Assembly (NCBI GenBank): GCA_015487645.1
Contig: WFPH01000066.1
Span: 1 to 23,364 of the forward strand
Reading direction: 5' to 3'
DNA length: 23,364 nucleotides
Origin: Thermosulfurimonas sp.
GTDB taxonomy: Bacteria > Desulfobacterota > Thermodesulfobacteria > Thermodesulfobacteriales > Thermodesulfobacteriaceae
How positions within the stretch are numbered: the stretch's first letter is position 1; each line of letters opens with the position of its first letter. Both the position numbers and the translations under genes were made by a program. Shown here in pieces: positions 8,004-14,675 of the stretch. The notes beneath the pieces are model-generated. The model did not search any database. It was given only the letters and a program-made list of their open reading frames with translations, and was not told the origin of the DNA.

Positions 8004-8327
8004 CTACAGCCCGAAGAGCCCCGGTATCTTGAGACCTCCGGTGATCTTGGCCATTTCCTCCTGGACCATTTCCTGTGAGCGTCTCAGGGCTTCGTTCACC
8101 GCGGCTACCACCAGGTCCTCGAGCATCTCCCGGTCTCCGGCCTCGAAGATCTCCGGGTCGATCTTGATGGAGACCACCTCCTGGCGTCCGTTGACCACCG
8201 CCGTGACCATACCTCCTCCGGCGCTGGCCGAAACGGTACGTTCCGCCAGGCTTTCCTGAAGCTCCGCGATCTTCTTCTGGATCTTCTGGACCTGTTTCAT
8301 CAGCTGTTGCATCTGGGGTGGGATCAT
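8004..8327 (-). CDS. ebfC: YbaB/EbfC nucleoid-associated DNA-binding protein
   Basis: This small dimeric DNA-binding protein (107 aa) lies between dnaX and recR in very many bacteria. It starts MIPPQMQQLMKQVQKIQKKIAELQ, a coiled-coil helix, and then shows the family core: GGGMVTAVVNGRQEVVSIKIDP, LEDLVVAAVNEAL and a glycine/proline-rich C-terminus (GGLKIPGLFGL). Its start codon overlaps the dnaX stop as ATGA, so translation is probably coupled. Function in most species is nucleoid association; a link to replication or repair is suggested by the operon but not proven. Confidence 0.95.
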   Translation of the reverse strand: MIPPQMQQLMKQVQKIQKKIAELQESLAERTVSASAGGGMVTAVVNGRQEVVSIKIDPEIFEAGDREMLEDLVVAAVNEALRRSQEMVQEEMAKITGGLKIPGLFGL

Positions 8328-9844
8328 ACCTCGCTCCTTTCTCTGGGTTTTATCCAGGCCACCTTGCCTCCGAAGATGGCCAGGGTGTCTTTGACCTCCG
8401 GTCTCTCAAGCAGCTTTTCCCGGAGACTCTCTTTGGGCTGGTCTTCGACCAGGATCTCAAGGTTTTTCCCAGTTTTCGTGAAAAAGTAACCCTTGAGTTC
8501 TTCCTGGAAGTCCTCTTCTTCAAGGAGGGTGCCGGCCGGCACCCGGAGGATCAGGCGGTTGTTCTCCTCGGTGGGCGGACTCAGGGAAGAAAGCCAGGCC
8601 GCCAGCCGGGGTTTTTCCCTTCGGGCCTCTTCGAGGAAATCCTCCCAGGAAAGATCGCGAGGGGACGTCTCCCGGGAGGACTTTTTTTCCTCCGTCGAGG
8701 GGGCCTCAAGGCCTCCGCGGGACAATTCTTCGAGCTTCTGAAAGATCACCCGGAGGGAGGTTAGCTTGCCCATTTCGCAGAGGCGGGCCAGGTTCAATTC
8801 GAAGGTCAGGTGGGGGTAGGGGGTGCGCTTTAAGGCCTCGGTTCCCCGGAGGAGCTGTTGAAATAAGAGCAGGGCCTCTTCGGTCTCTACCTCCACGGAG
8901 AGTTCTCGCAGGAGGGCGGCTTCCGCCGGAGAAAGGTCTTCTCCCGGCCCCCCGGGGCTCACCTTGCAGGCCAGGAGATGGCGAAAGAACTCCGTAAGGT
9001 TTTCGGAAAGATAGATGAGATCCACACCCTGCTGATAGGCCTCCTCCGAGAGCCGGAAGACCTCCGCGAGATCTCGCCGGATGAGGGCCCGGGCCAGGGC
9101 CTCCACTAGTCCCCTTTCCGCCAGTCCGAAGGCCTCGATCAGCTCCTCTCGCGTGCGTACCCCGTAAGCCAGGGCCTGGTCAAGGAGGGAAAGGGCATCC
9201 CGCAGGCTCCCTTCGGCCTCTTTGGCGATGAGGGTGAGGGCATCCTCTTCGATCTCAGTCCCTTCCCGGCGAGCCACCTCCCGGAGATGGGCCACCAGAG
9301 TGGCCACCGGGATGCGCCGGAAGTCATACCTCTGACAGCGGGAGAGAATGGTCACCGGCAGACGATGCGGTTCGGTGGTGGCCAGGATGAAATAAACGTG
9401 CGGCGGAGGTTCCTCCAGCGACTTGAGGAGGGCGTTGGCGGCCTCGCGCGTGAGCATGTGGGCCTCGTCGATGATGTAGACCTTGGCCCGGCCTCTGGCA
9501 GGCATGAACTTGAGGTTCTCCCGGAGTTCCCGGATTTCGTCGATGCCCCGATTCGAGGCCGCGTCGATCTCGATCACGTCCAGCGAACGACCCTCGGTGA
9601 TCTCCCGGCAGGGAAGGCAGGTGTTACAGGGTTCGGCCGGGTCCTCGGCCTCACAGTTCAGGGCCTTGGCCACGATCCGGGCCACGGTGGTCTTCCCGAT
9701 GCCCCGTATGCCGGAGAAGAGGAGGGCGTGGGCCAGGCGTCCTTTGCGCAGAGCGTTCTGCAAGGTGCGCACCACATGAGGTTGTCCCACCACCTCCGCG
9801 AAGCGCTGGGGACGATACTTCCGAGCCAGAACCAGGTAGGCCAT
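8324..9844 (-). CDS. dnaX: DNA polymerase III subunits gamma/tau
   Basis: DnaX is the ATPase core of the clamp loader. The 506-aa product opens with LARKYRPQRFAEVVGQ and has Walker A GIRGIGKT (45-52), zinc cysteines at 64, 73, 76 and 79, the Walker B/DEAH box VYIIDEAHML (DEAH at 126-129), sensor 1 (ILATTEPHRLP) and the SRC arginine-finger motif at 168-170. Domain III follows, then an acidic/serine-rich linker around residues 375-400 and a modest tau-specific C-terminus. In that linker, codons 386-388 are GAA AAA AAG, an in-phase A AAA AAG heptamer followed by a large stem-loop, so a shorter gamma form is likely to be made by frameshifting. First gene of the dnaX-ebfC-recR operon; the ribosome site before the ATG is weak. 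Confidence 0.97.
   Translation of the reverse strand: MAYLVLARKYRPQRFAEVVGQPHVVRTLQNALRKGRLAHALLFSGIRGIGKTTVARIVAKALNCEAEDPAEPCNTCLPCREITEGRSLDVIEIDAASNRGIDEIRELRENLKFMPARGRAKVYIIDEAHMLTREAANALLKSLEEPPPHVYFILATTEPHRLPVTILSRCQRYDFRRIPVATLVAHLREVARREGTEIEEDALTLIAKEAEGSLRDALSLLDQALAYGVRTREELIEAFGLAERGLVEALARALIRRDLAEVFRLSEEAYQQGVDLIYLSENLTEFFRHLLACKVSPGGPGEDLSPAEAALLRELSVEVETEEALLLFQQLLRGTEALKRTPYPHLTFELNLARLCEMGKLTSLRVIFQKLEELSRGGLEAPSTEEKKSSRETSPRDLSWEDFLEEARREKPRLAAWLSSLSPPTEENNRLILRVPAGTLLEEEDFQEELKGYFFTKTGKNLEILVEDQPKESLREKLLERPEVKDTLAIFGGKVAWIKPRERSEV
8640..8693 (-). promoter_or_regulatory. Candidate programmed -1 frameshift (or slippage) signal in dnaX
   Basis: Read on the minus strand, GGAGG (8689-8693) is followed by a run of seven A (8682-8688) and a G, giving GAA AAA AAG in the dnaX frame. 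This is the A AAA AAG heptamer in the same phase as in E. coli dnaX. Directly downstream, 8668-8680 can pair with 8640-8652 to form a 13-bp stem with two G-U pairs and a 15-nt loop. A -1 shift would replace the tau tail with 53 other residues and stop at 8520-8522, for a product of about 441 aa. Poly-A slippage by RNA polymerase, as known for Thermus dnaX, is the alternative mechanism. Function is inferred, the sequence elements are directly visible. Confidence 0.7.
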
Positions 9845-9915
9845 CGCCTTAAACTATATCCCTTTCTTCCAAAACCTGAAAGGAGCCCCTAAAATAGACT
9901 GTCTTGAGACCTCCG

Positions 9916-9954
9916 AAAAAGTTCCCCTTTCCCTCTGCGGGAGGGTTTGGGGGA
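9916..9954 (-). terminator. Terminator-like hairpin upstream of dnaX
   Basis: Bases 9931-9935 (CCCTC) pair with 9941-9945 (GAGGG) around a 5-base loop, and 9924-9927 (CCCC) pair with 9949-9952 (GGGG) across a symmetric three-base internal loop. On the minus strand the hairpin is followed by AAC and five T (9916-9920), so it resembles an intrinsic terminator. It would stop antisense transcription coming from cobQ or attenuate reads into dnaX. The T run is short, hence moderate confidence. Confidence 0.35.
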
Positions 9955-9963
9955 GGGACGGGG
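9939..9963 (+). promoter_or_regulatory. G-quadruplex motif in the cobQ leader
   Basis: Five G runs of 3, 3, 5, 3 and 4 bases occur with loops of A, TTT, A and AC, satisfying the usual four-run G-quadruplex pattern. The last run lies 6 bases before the cobQ ATG and touches its GGGGTAAGG ribosome-binding region. A quadruplex here would compete with the hairpin at 9922-9954 and could hide the ribosome site. The pattern is seen; folding and effect are inferred. Confidence 0.4.
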
Positions 9964-9969
9964 TAAGGC

Positions 9970-11400
9970 ATGGGACGGGCACTGGCTTTCGTAGGGACCA
10001 TGTCCTCGGTGGGCAAGAGCCTGCTGGCGGCCCTGGCCTGTCGTTACTTTGCTCGCCGGGGGCTCGGGGTAGCGCCCTTCAAGGCCCAGAACATGAGCCT
10101 CAACGCTCTGGCCACCGAGGAGGGCGAGATGGCCTGGGCGCAGGCCTACCAGGCCCTGGCCGCCGGACGCCGGCCTTCCGTGCGGATGAACCCTCTGCTC
10201 TTAAAGCCGCTGGCCGAACGGCGGGCCGAGATCATCTTCCTGGGGCGCCCCGAAGGGGTCCTTCCGGCCGGTGAGTTTCGGGAGTTTCGTCGGCGCTATC
10301 GGGAACGGGTCTTTGCCGTCTTCGAGGAACTCCTTTCCGAAAACGACCTCGTGGTTGTGGAAGGGGCCGGGGGACTGGCGGAGCTCAATCTGCTCCACGG
10401 AGACCTCGCCAATTACGAGCTTCTCCGGGCTTACCGCATACCATACGTGCTGGTGGGGGAGATCGACCGGGGAGGCATCTTCCCCCAGATCTGGGGCACC
10501 TACGAGCTGGTCCCGGAGCTCAAGGCCCAGTCCCTGGGCTTCGTGGTGAACAAGTTTCGGGGGGAGCCGGCCCTTTTTGAGGAGGGCCTTCGAATCCTTG
10601 AGGAACGCACCGGTCAGCCTGCTCTGGGGCTTCTGCCTTACCTTCAGGAACACTTCCTCGAGGAGGACAGCGCCTCTTTGCGGGTCTCAAACCGGGTCTT
10701 TCGAGGCCAGGGACTCAGGATAGCGGTCCTGGCCTATCCCTACCTGGCCAATTTTCTGGATCTCGATCCCCTGCGACACGAGGAAGGGGTGGAGCTTCTC
10801 TTTACCCGGGATCCCCGGGTGCTTGCCGAGGCCCACCTGGTGATCCTGCCCGGTTCCCGGAACACGGCCCAGAGCCTCACCTGGCTTAGGGAACACGGGT
10901 TCGATGATCTCCTCCGCGAGATGGCCGGGCGAAGTTTCATCCTGGGGCTTTGCGGAGGGTTTCAAATCCTGGGGCGCCGGTTGTATGACCCCGAGGGGCT
11001 GGAATTCGGAGGGGAGCTTTCCGGGCTGGGGCTTCTCCCCCACGAGACGGTTTTCATGAAACCCAAGCGGGCCGGCCGTCTGGAGGATCAGCCGCCATTT
11101 CCCTTCTGGGAAGAACCCCTCCCGGGCTTTGAGATCCGCTATGGCCGAAGCTTCCTAGATGGCCGGGAGGTGGTGAGTCTTTCCGAAGACCGTGTCTTCG
11201 GAACCTATCTCCACGGGATCTTTTTCCATGACCGCTTTCGGGAGGCCTTCCTGAACTACATACGCCGGGCGGTGGGCCTGGCTGAAAGGCCCACCCGCCC
11301 TTATGCCGAAGGAGTGGCGACCACTCTGGACCGCGTGCTCTCTCAGCCGGCCTTTAAGGCCTTCTTCGAACGCCTCGAAGATCTTATTGAATCTCGATGA
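9970..11400 (+). CDS. cobQ: Cobyric acid synthase (CobQ/CbiP)
   Basis: The enzyme amidates four side chains of adenosylcobyrinic acid diamide using glutamine and ATP. The 476-aa product has the N-terminal dethiobiotin-synthetase-like ATPase domain: P-loop GTMSSVGKS (9-17), VAPFKAQNMSLNA, MNPLLLKP, VVVEGAGGLAE, VLVGEIDRGG and FVVNKFRG. The C-terminal class I glutaminase-like domain has the nucleophile Cys328 in LGLCGGFQILG and His415 in YLHGIF. Length is normal for the family (about 480-500). The ATG follows GGGGTAAGG. It is divergent from dnaX (125 bp gap with structured leader) and convergent with rubrerythrin, whose 3' end it overlaps by 17 bp. Works in the same pathway as the adenosyltransferase at 6871. 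Confidence 0.95.
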   Translation: MGRALAFVGTMSSVGKSLLAALACRYFARRGLGVAPFKAQNMSLNALATEEGEMAWAQAYQALAAGRRPSVRMNPLLLKPLAERRAEIIFLGRPEGVLPAGEFREFRRRYRERVFAVFEELLSENDLVVVEGAGGLAELNLLHGDLANYELLRAYRIPYVLVGEIDRGGIFPQIWGTYELVPELKAQSLGFVVNKFRGEPALFEEGLRILEERTGQPALGLLPYLQEHFLEEDSASLRVSNRVFRGQGLRIAVLAYPYLANFLDLDPLRHEEGVELLFTRDPRVLAEAHLVILPGSRNTAQSLTWLREHGFDDLLREMAGRSFILGLCGGFQILGRRLYDPEGLEFGGELSGLGLLPHETVFMKPKRAGRLEDQPPFPFWEEPLPGFEIRYGRSFLDGREVVSLSEDRVFGTYLHGIFFHDRFREAFLNYIRRAVGLAERPTRPYAEGVATTLDRVLSQPAFKAFFERLEDLIESR

Positions 11401-11887
11401 ACTTCGAGCCCTCCGTGCCACAGACCCGGCACTTCTCCGGACGCTCTCCCTCCACGGTGTAACCGCAGACCGGACACACGTAGACCTGATCTACCGGTAC
11501 GTCCTTGCCTTCTTTTACGTACATCAGGGCCCGCTCGAACATGGCCGCGTGCATCTTTTCAGCCTCGTTGGCAAAAAAGAAGCTCTGCTTGGCCTCCTTG
11601 TGGCCTTCCTTCTCCGCAATCTCGATCATCTCGGGGTACATGGTCTTGAACTCGTAGGTCTCACCGTGGATGGCGGTTTCCACGTTCTCCACTGTGGACT
11701 TGACGCCCTCCATGGCCCGGAGATGATTCAGGGCATGGATGGTCTCGGCCTCGGCCGCCGCCCGGAAAAGCCTGGCCACTCCGGGGAAACCCTCCTCTTC
11801 GGCCTTCTTCGCAAAGGCCAGATATCTACGGTTGGCCTGAGATTCTCCGGCAAAGGCCTCCTGCAGTTTCTCCAAAGTCTTGCTCAT
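11384..11887 (-). CDS. rbr: Rubrerythrin
   Basis: Rubrerythrin is a cytoplasmic non-heme diiron peroxidase that removes hydrogen peroxide in anaerobes. The 167-aa protein begins MSKTLEKLQEAFAGESQANRR and has the ferritin-like four-helix domain with ligands E15, ExxH at 48-51 (AETIHA) and ExxH at 110-113 (AEKMHA). A rubredoxin-like tail carries the cysteine pairs C138/C141 (CPVCGY) and C153/C156 (CRVCG). The ATG at 11887 is chosen because GGAGG stands 6 bases upstream; a longer frame up to 11935 would run through the leader. Its last 17 bases overlap the cobQ end. A TTGACA -35 box and a GC hairpin lie in the 123-bp leader. It signals an oxygen-sensitive lifestyle. Confidence 0.96.
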   Translation of the reverse strand: MSKTLEKLQEAFAGESQANRRYLAFAKKAEEEGFPGVARLFRAAAEAETIHALNHLRAMEGVKSTVENVETAIHGETYEFKTMYPEMIEIAEKEGHKEAKQSFFFANEAEKMHAAMFERALMYVKEGKDVPVDQVYVCPVCGYTVEGERPEKCRVCGTEGSKFIEIQ

Positions 11888-11927
11888 GTTAAACCTCCTG
11901 CAATGAAAGTTTTTTATGAGATTCCCC

Positions 11928-11949
11928 TCCCCCACAGGGGGACTTTTTT
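11928..11949 (+). terminator. Intrinsic terminator for + strand transcription, lying in the rbr leader
   Basis: TCCCCC (11928-11933) pairs with GGGGGA (11937-11942) around an ACA loop, then C and six T (11944-11949). On the + strand this is a textbook Rho-independent terminator. The only + strand gene upstream is cobQ, so a cobQ transcript ending here would carry antisense to all of rbr. On the minus strand the same hairpin forms part of the rbr 5' leader. Confidence 0.6.
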
Positions 11950-11973
11950 AGAGGTTTCTTTTATCATGAGCCA

Positions 11974-12002
11974 ACATTAAACTTAAACTTCTTATTTGTC
12001 AA
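11974..12002 (-). promoter_or_regulatory. Candidate rbr promoter
   Basis: On the minus strand a perfect TTGACA lies at 11997-12002, followed after 17 bases by TAATGT (11974-11979), a weak -10 match. The region is AT-rich against a GC-rich background and sits about 90 bp before the rbr start. It begins just past the stop codon of the 272-aa gene. Confidence 0.45.
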
Positions 12003-12010
12003 TAAAGGTT

Positions 12011-12829
12011 TTAACTTCTTTCCAGGAAAAGGACGCGGGTCTTTCCGGTAGGGGTAGCTGGGGGTTCGGGCGGAAGGGAAAGGAGCTCTCGCGGGGAAAG
12101 GGGGTAGAGGAGCTCGCGGAGTCGGAGGCCTTCTTTTAGGGGGTGAGTGGAGAGGGTTTCAGGGGCGAGGTCCCGCCATTCTTCAAGGACACCCGGCTGA
12201 TCCACGAAAAGCGTTTCCGGAAGTTCGGGGAGCACCGGAAGGAGCGTCTTCCAGGCGGCCATCCTTTCCCTGAGGGCGGGAAGTTCCCAGGTCGGCTCCC
12301 GGGTCTCGACCACCCATTTGGGGAAGCGGACCTCAATGGTATCTCCTACGATCATGCGTGAGAGGAAGCGGCTCTTTTCCTCGAGGCTCCTGAGCTCCTC
12401 ATCGAGAGCTTCGAGCCTTTGATCCAGACGCTCAGCCAGAGCAAGCCTTACCCTGGCCGAAAGCACCGGGTCTTCTTCTTTATCGGAACGGCCAAGGAGA
12501 GCCCGTTTGATGTCTGAGACGCTTTCCTCAAGAGTTTCCGGAGCGCCTTTGAAAAGGGCCACGTTTTCCGGGCTGCGCATCATGCGCCCCCATTCCTCGT
12601 AGCCCGAAACCAGATCCAGGAAGGCCTGGAGCTTGTCCCCCAGAGGGGGAGGATAGAGGAATCTCACCCGGCCCTCTTCGGAGAGGGCTTGGGCTACACC
12701 TTTGGGAGGGTATTCCGCCGGGCGCAGGAGGACCAGCCGATCCACGACCTTAAGGGCCGCCCCGGCCAGATCCCGCCGGAGATGGGTCTGAGGGTAAAGT
12801 AAGGCCTCCACACCTGAAGCATAGCCCAT
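12011..12829 (-). CDS. Hypothetical protein, 272 aa, with central coiled coil
   Basis: I do not recognise this protein. It has no signal peptide, membrane segment, cysteine cluster or known catalytic motif. The N-terminal third reads like a globular alpha/beta region (VVDRLVLLRPAEYPPKG, VRFLYPPPLGDKLQAFLDLV). Residues about 115-165 form a charged helix (LAERLDQRLEALDEELRSLE), and the C-terminal part is proline- and leucine-rich (LPVLPELPETLFVDQPG). Codon style matches its neighbours, and the frame is free of stops for 819 bases, so it is very likely real. It diverges from the antiporter gene with no clear ribosome site at its ATG, and rbr follows on the same strand after a gap with its own promoter-like sequence. 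Function unknown. Confidence 0.75.
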   Translation of the reverse strand: MGYASGVEALLYPQTHLRRDLAGAALKVVDRLVLLRPAEYPPKGVAQALSEEGRVRFLYPPPLGDKLQAFLDLVSGYEEWGRMMRSPENVALFKGAPETLEESVSDIKRALLGRSDKEEDPVLSARVRLALAERLDQRLEALDEELRSLEEKSRFLSRMIVGDTIEVRFPKWVVETREPTWELPALRERMAAWKTLLPVLPELPETLFVDQPGVLEEWRDLAPETLSTHPLKEGLRLRELLYPLSPRELLSLPPEPPATPTGKTRVLFLERS

Positions 12830-12884
12830 GTGGAAAGGTGGTCAAGCGGCCAGAATTCATATAAAGTGGACCAGAGGGGTACCC

Positions 12885-14147
12885 GTGATTACCACCGGTT
12901 TTTTACTCGATCTTCTCCTCATTCTTTGCGGGGCCTGGGCCTTGGGGTATGTGGCCCAGCGGATGGGGCTTCCGGTAATGCTGGGAGAACTTATGGCCGG
13001 TCTTCTTTTGGGGCCCACGGCCCTGGGTCTGATTCACTTCTCAGAACCATTGGAGCTTTTGGCGGAGCTCGGCATTTTTTTCGCCATGTTTTACGCCGGG
13101 CTCGAGATGGATCCCCGTGAGCTTTGGGAACACCTTCGGCCCTCACTGGCGGTGGCTCTAGGCGGGTTTGTCTTGCCCTTCGGGTTGGGGGCCCTGGTGA
13201 CCCATCTCCTAGGAGGGACCCTATACCAGAGCCTTTTCGTGGGCATGGGGACTTCTATCACGGCCATTGCGGTCCAGACCGTCATCCTCCATAGTCTTCG
13301 CATTAATCGGACCGAGATCGGTCACATCATCATCGGGGCGGCCCTGGTGGACGACATCCTGGCCCTGATCACCCTCTCCATCCTTTTGGGGCTCGCCCGT
13401 AGTGGACAGGTGGATCTCGCGGGACTGGGGTTCATCCTGCTCAAGGTGATGCTCTTTTTCGGGCTTACCATCTTCCTGGGAGAATTCGTGTTGCCGAAAC
13501 TGACCCGTAGGATTACCGATGAGGGAGGCAAGGCCATGACCTTCGCCCTGGTGGTTTCGCTGGTCATGGCTTATCTGGCGGAAGAAGCCGGGCTTCACCA
13601 CGTGATAGGGGCTTTTTTGGCCGGTCAGTTCGTGCGACGGGAGATCATGCGCCCCGAAGTTTATGAGACCATTGCGGATCGTTTCTATAGTTTAAGTTAT
13701 GGTTTTCTGCTTCCGGTGTTTTTCGTGACTCTGGCCTTTCATTTGCACTGGAGTCTTGAGCCCGGCTTTTGGCTTCTGGCCGGAGTTCTTACCCTGGTGG
13801 CCCTCCTGGGGAAGTTTCTGGGAGCCGGTTTGGGCTTAAGGCTTTTTGGTTTCGGTTTCTGGGAATGCCTGGTGGTGGGCTCGGGTATGAACGGACGCGG
13901 AGCGGTGGAGATGGTGGTGGCCGCGGTGGCCCTGAACCTCAGCCGGGAGCTCATGGCTCAGGGGAAGATAACCGAGCCCTTGCTTACCGATCACCAGTTT
14001 TCCGCCTTGGTGATCATGGCCTTTGTGACTACGGTGTTCGCTCCCATGGCTCTAAAGTGGACGGCTCACCGGGCCTGTCGCGGTGAGGAGAAGGCCGAGT
14101 TTTGCCGGCTACTGGAGGAGGCCCGGAGCCTGTCCGTAGGGGGCTAG
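12885..14147 (+). CDS. Cation/proton antiporter, CPA2 (KefB/Na+-H+ exchanger) type
   Basis: This integral membrane protein (about 420 aa, roughly 12 hydrophobic segments) belongs to the Na+/H+ exchanger domain family PF00999. Recognisable stretches are LPVMLGELMAGLLLGPTALG, LAELGIFFAMFYAGLEMDP, the TM5 acidic pair VDDILAL (Asp156-Asp157) and HHVIGAFLAGQFVRR. It ends soon after the membrane domain and has no RCK/TrkA-N nucleotide-binding domain, unlike KefB/KefC. The paired aspartates suggest electrogenic Na+/H+ or K+/H+ exchange, but the ion cannot be told from sequence alone. I chose GTG 12885 because AGAGGGG lies 5 bases upstream; an ATG at 12828 overlaps the divergent gene's start and would add a hydrophilic lead. 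Confident family, uncertain substrate and start. Confidence 0.9.
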   Translation: MITTGFLLDLLLILCGAWALGYVAQRMGLPVMLGELMAGLLLGPTALGLIHFSEPLELLAELGIFFAMFYAGLEMDPRELWEHLRPSLAVALGGFVLPFGLGALVTHLLGGTLYQSLFVGMGTSITAIAVQTVILHSLRINRTEIGHIIIGAALVDDILALITLSILLGLARSGQVDLAGLGFILLKVMLFFGLTIFLGEFVLPKLTRRITDEGGKAMTFALVVSLVMAYLAEEAGLHHVIGAFLAGQFVRREIMRPEVYETIADRFYSLSYGFLLPVFFVTLAFHLHWSLEPGFWLLAGVLTLVALLGKFLGAGLGLRLFGFGFWECLVVGSGMNGRGAVEMVVAAVALNLSRELMAQGKITEPLLTDHQFSALVIMAFVTTVFAPMALKWTAHRACRGEEKAEFCRLLEEARSLSVGG

Positions 14148-14157
14148 ACCCTTCAGT

Positions 14158-14565
14158 TTACCTCCCGAACCGGAACCAGAGGTCCCAGAGGATGGCGGCT
14201 AGCGAACAGATAAAGATCACGGTGTAGTTCCACCGTTCTTTAGAGACCATCAGGCTGGCCACGAGGTAGCGCAAGGCCTCCAGATCCTTAGGGGAGAGGG
14301 TGGCCTTTTGCTCGAGTTTCTCAAGGAGCCGCAGTTCCTCGATGGTCCGGCGCCGTCGGGCCGCAATAAAAGAGCGGAAAAGAAAGAAGACCAGGTTGCC
14401 GCAAACCCCCAGATACCAGAGAAAGTCTATGAGCTCCGGTCGATAGGCCTTGGCAATAAGGATGAGCCTCAGGGAGATCGATCCGGTAAGCCCTAGAAAA
14501 AAGGCCAACCAGGCCATCCAGGCCGGCAACCGGTGTGGCACGTGGAAACCTTCCTTCTTCGTCAT
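14158..14565 (-). CDS. Hypothetical small membrane protein
   Basis: From the ATG at 14565 this is a 135-aa protein with three likely membrane segments, about residues 14-38, 46-66 and 113-131. A basic patch (RRRR at 70-73) after the second segment and a charged loop (about 70-110) probably face the cytoplasm. No known domain is recognised. The frame stays open up to 14616, but that extension would code through a cluster of perfect inverted repeats and has no ribosome site, while CAGGAA sits just before 14565. It is convergent with the antiporter (10 bp between stops) and divergent from the AddA-like helicase. Its pairing with the antiporter may be accidental. Confidence 0.65.
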   Translation of the reverse strand: MTKKEGFHVPHRLPAWMAWLAFFLGLTGSISLRLILIAKAYRPELIDFLWYLGVCGNLVFFLFRSFIAARRRRTIEELRLLEKLEQKATLSPKDLEALRYLVASLMVSKERWNYTVIFICSLAAILWDLWFRFGR

Positions 14566-14586
14566 GTTCCTGAATGTAATGGAAAA

Positions 14587-14635
14587 TGGCCTCCAGGCCA
14601 AACGCTTTTTCTCCAAAAAGTGGGCTCTGAGCCCA
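14587..14635. repeat. Three tandem perfect inverted repeats in a divergent gap
   Basis: Three perfect 6-bp-arm palindromes lie side by side: TGGCCT-CC-AGGCCA (14587-14600), CTTTTT-CTCC-AAAAAG (14605-14620) and TGGGCT-CTG-AGCCCA (14621-14635). They fill the gap between the small membrane protein and the AddA-like gene. They may be hairpins in RNA or protein-binding sites; none is followed by a good T run on the + strand. Confidence 0.6.
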
Positions 14636-14675
14636 ATTCTCTGAAGGGTGGGAAGCCGGTGAACGAAATGATAAA

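Noticed and set aside
8689..8693. GGAGG before the dnaX heptamer as an E. coli-like Shine-Dalgarno stimulator
   Set aside because: It touches the A run directly, whereas the known -1 stimulator sits about 10 bases upstream; it may instead act through the small competing hairpin, so I do not count it as support for -1 shifting.
11888..11935. N-terminal extension of rubrerythrin
   Set aside because: The extension runs through the leader and hairpin, whereas the ATG at 11887 has an ideal ribosome site and matches the family start.
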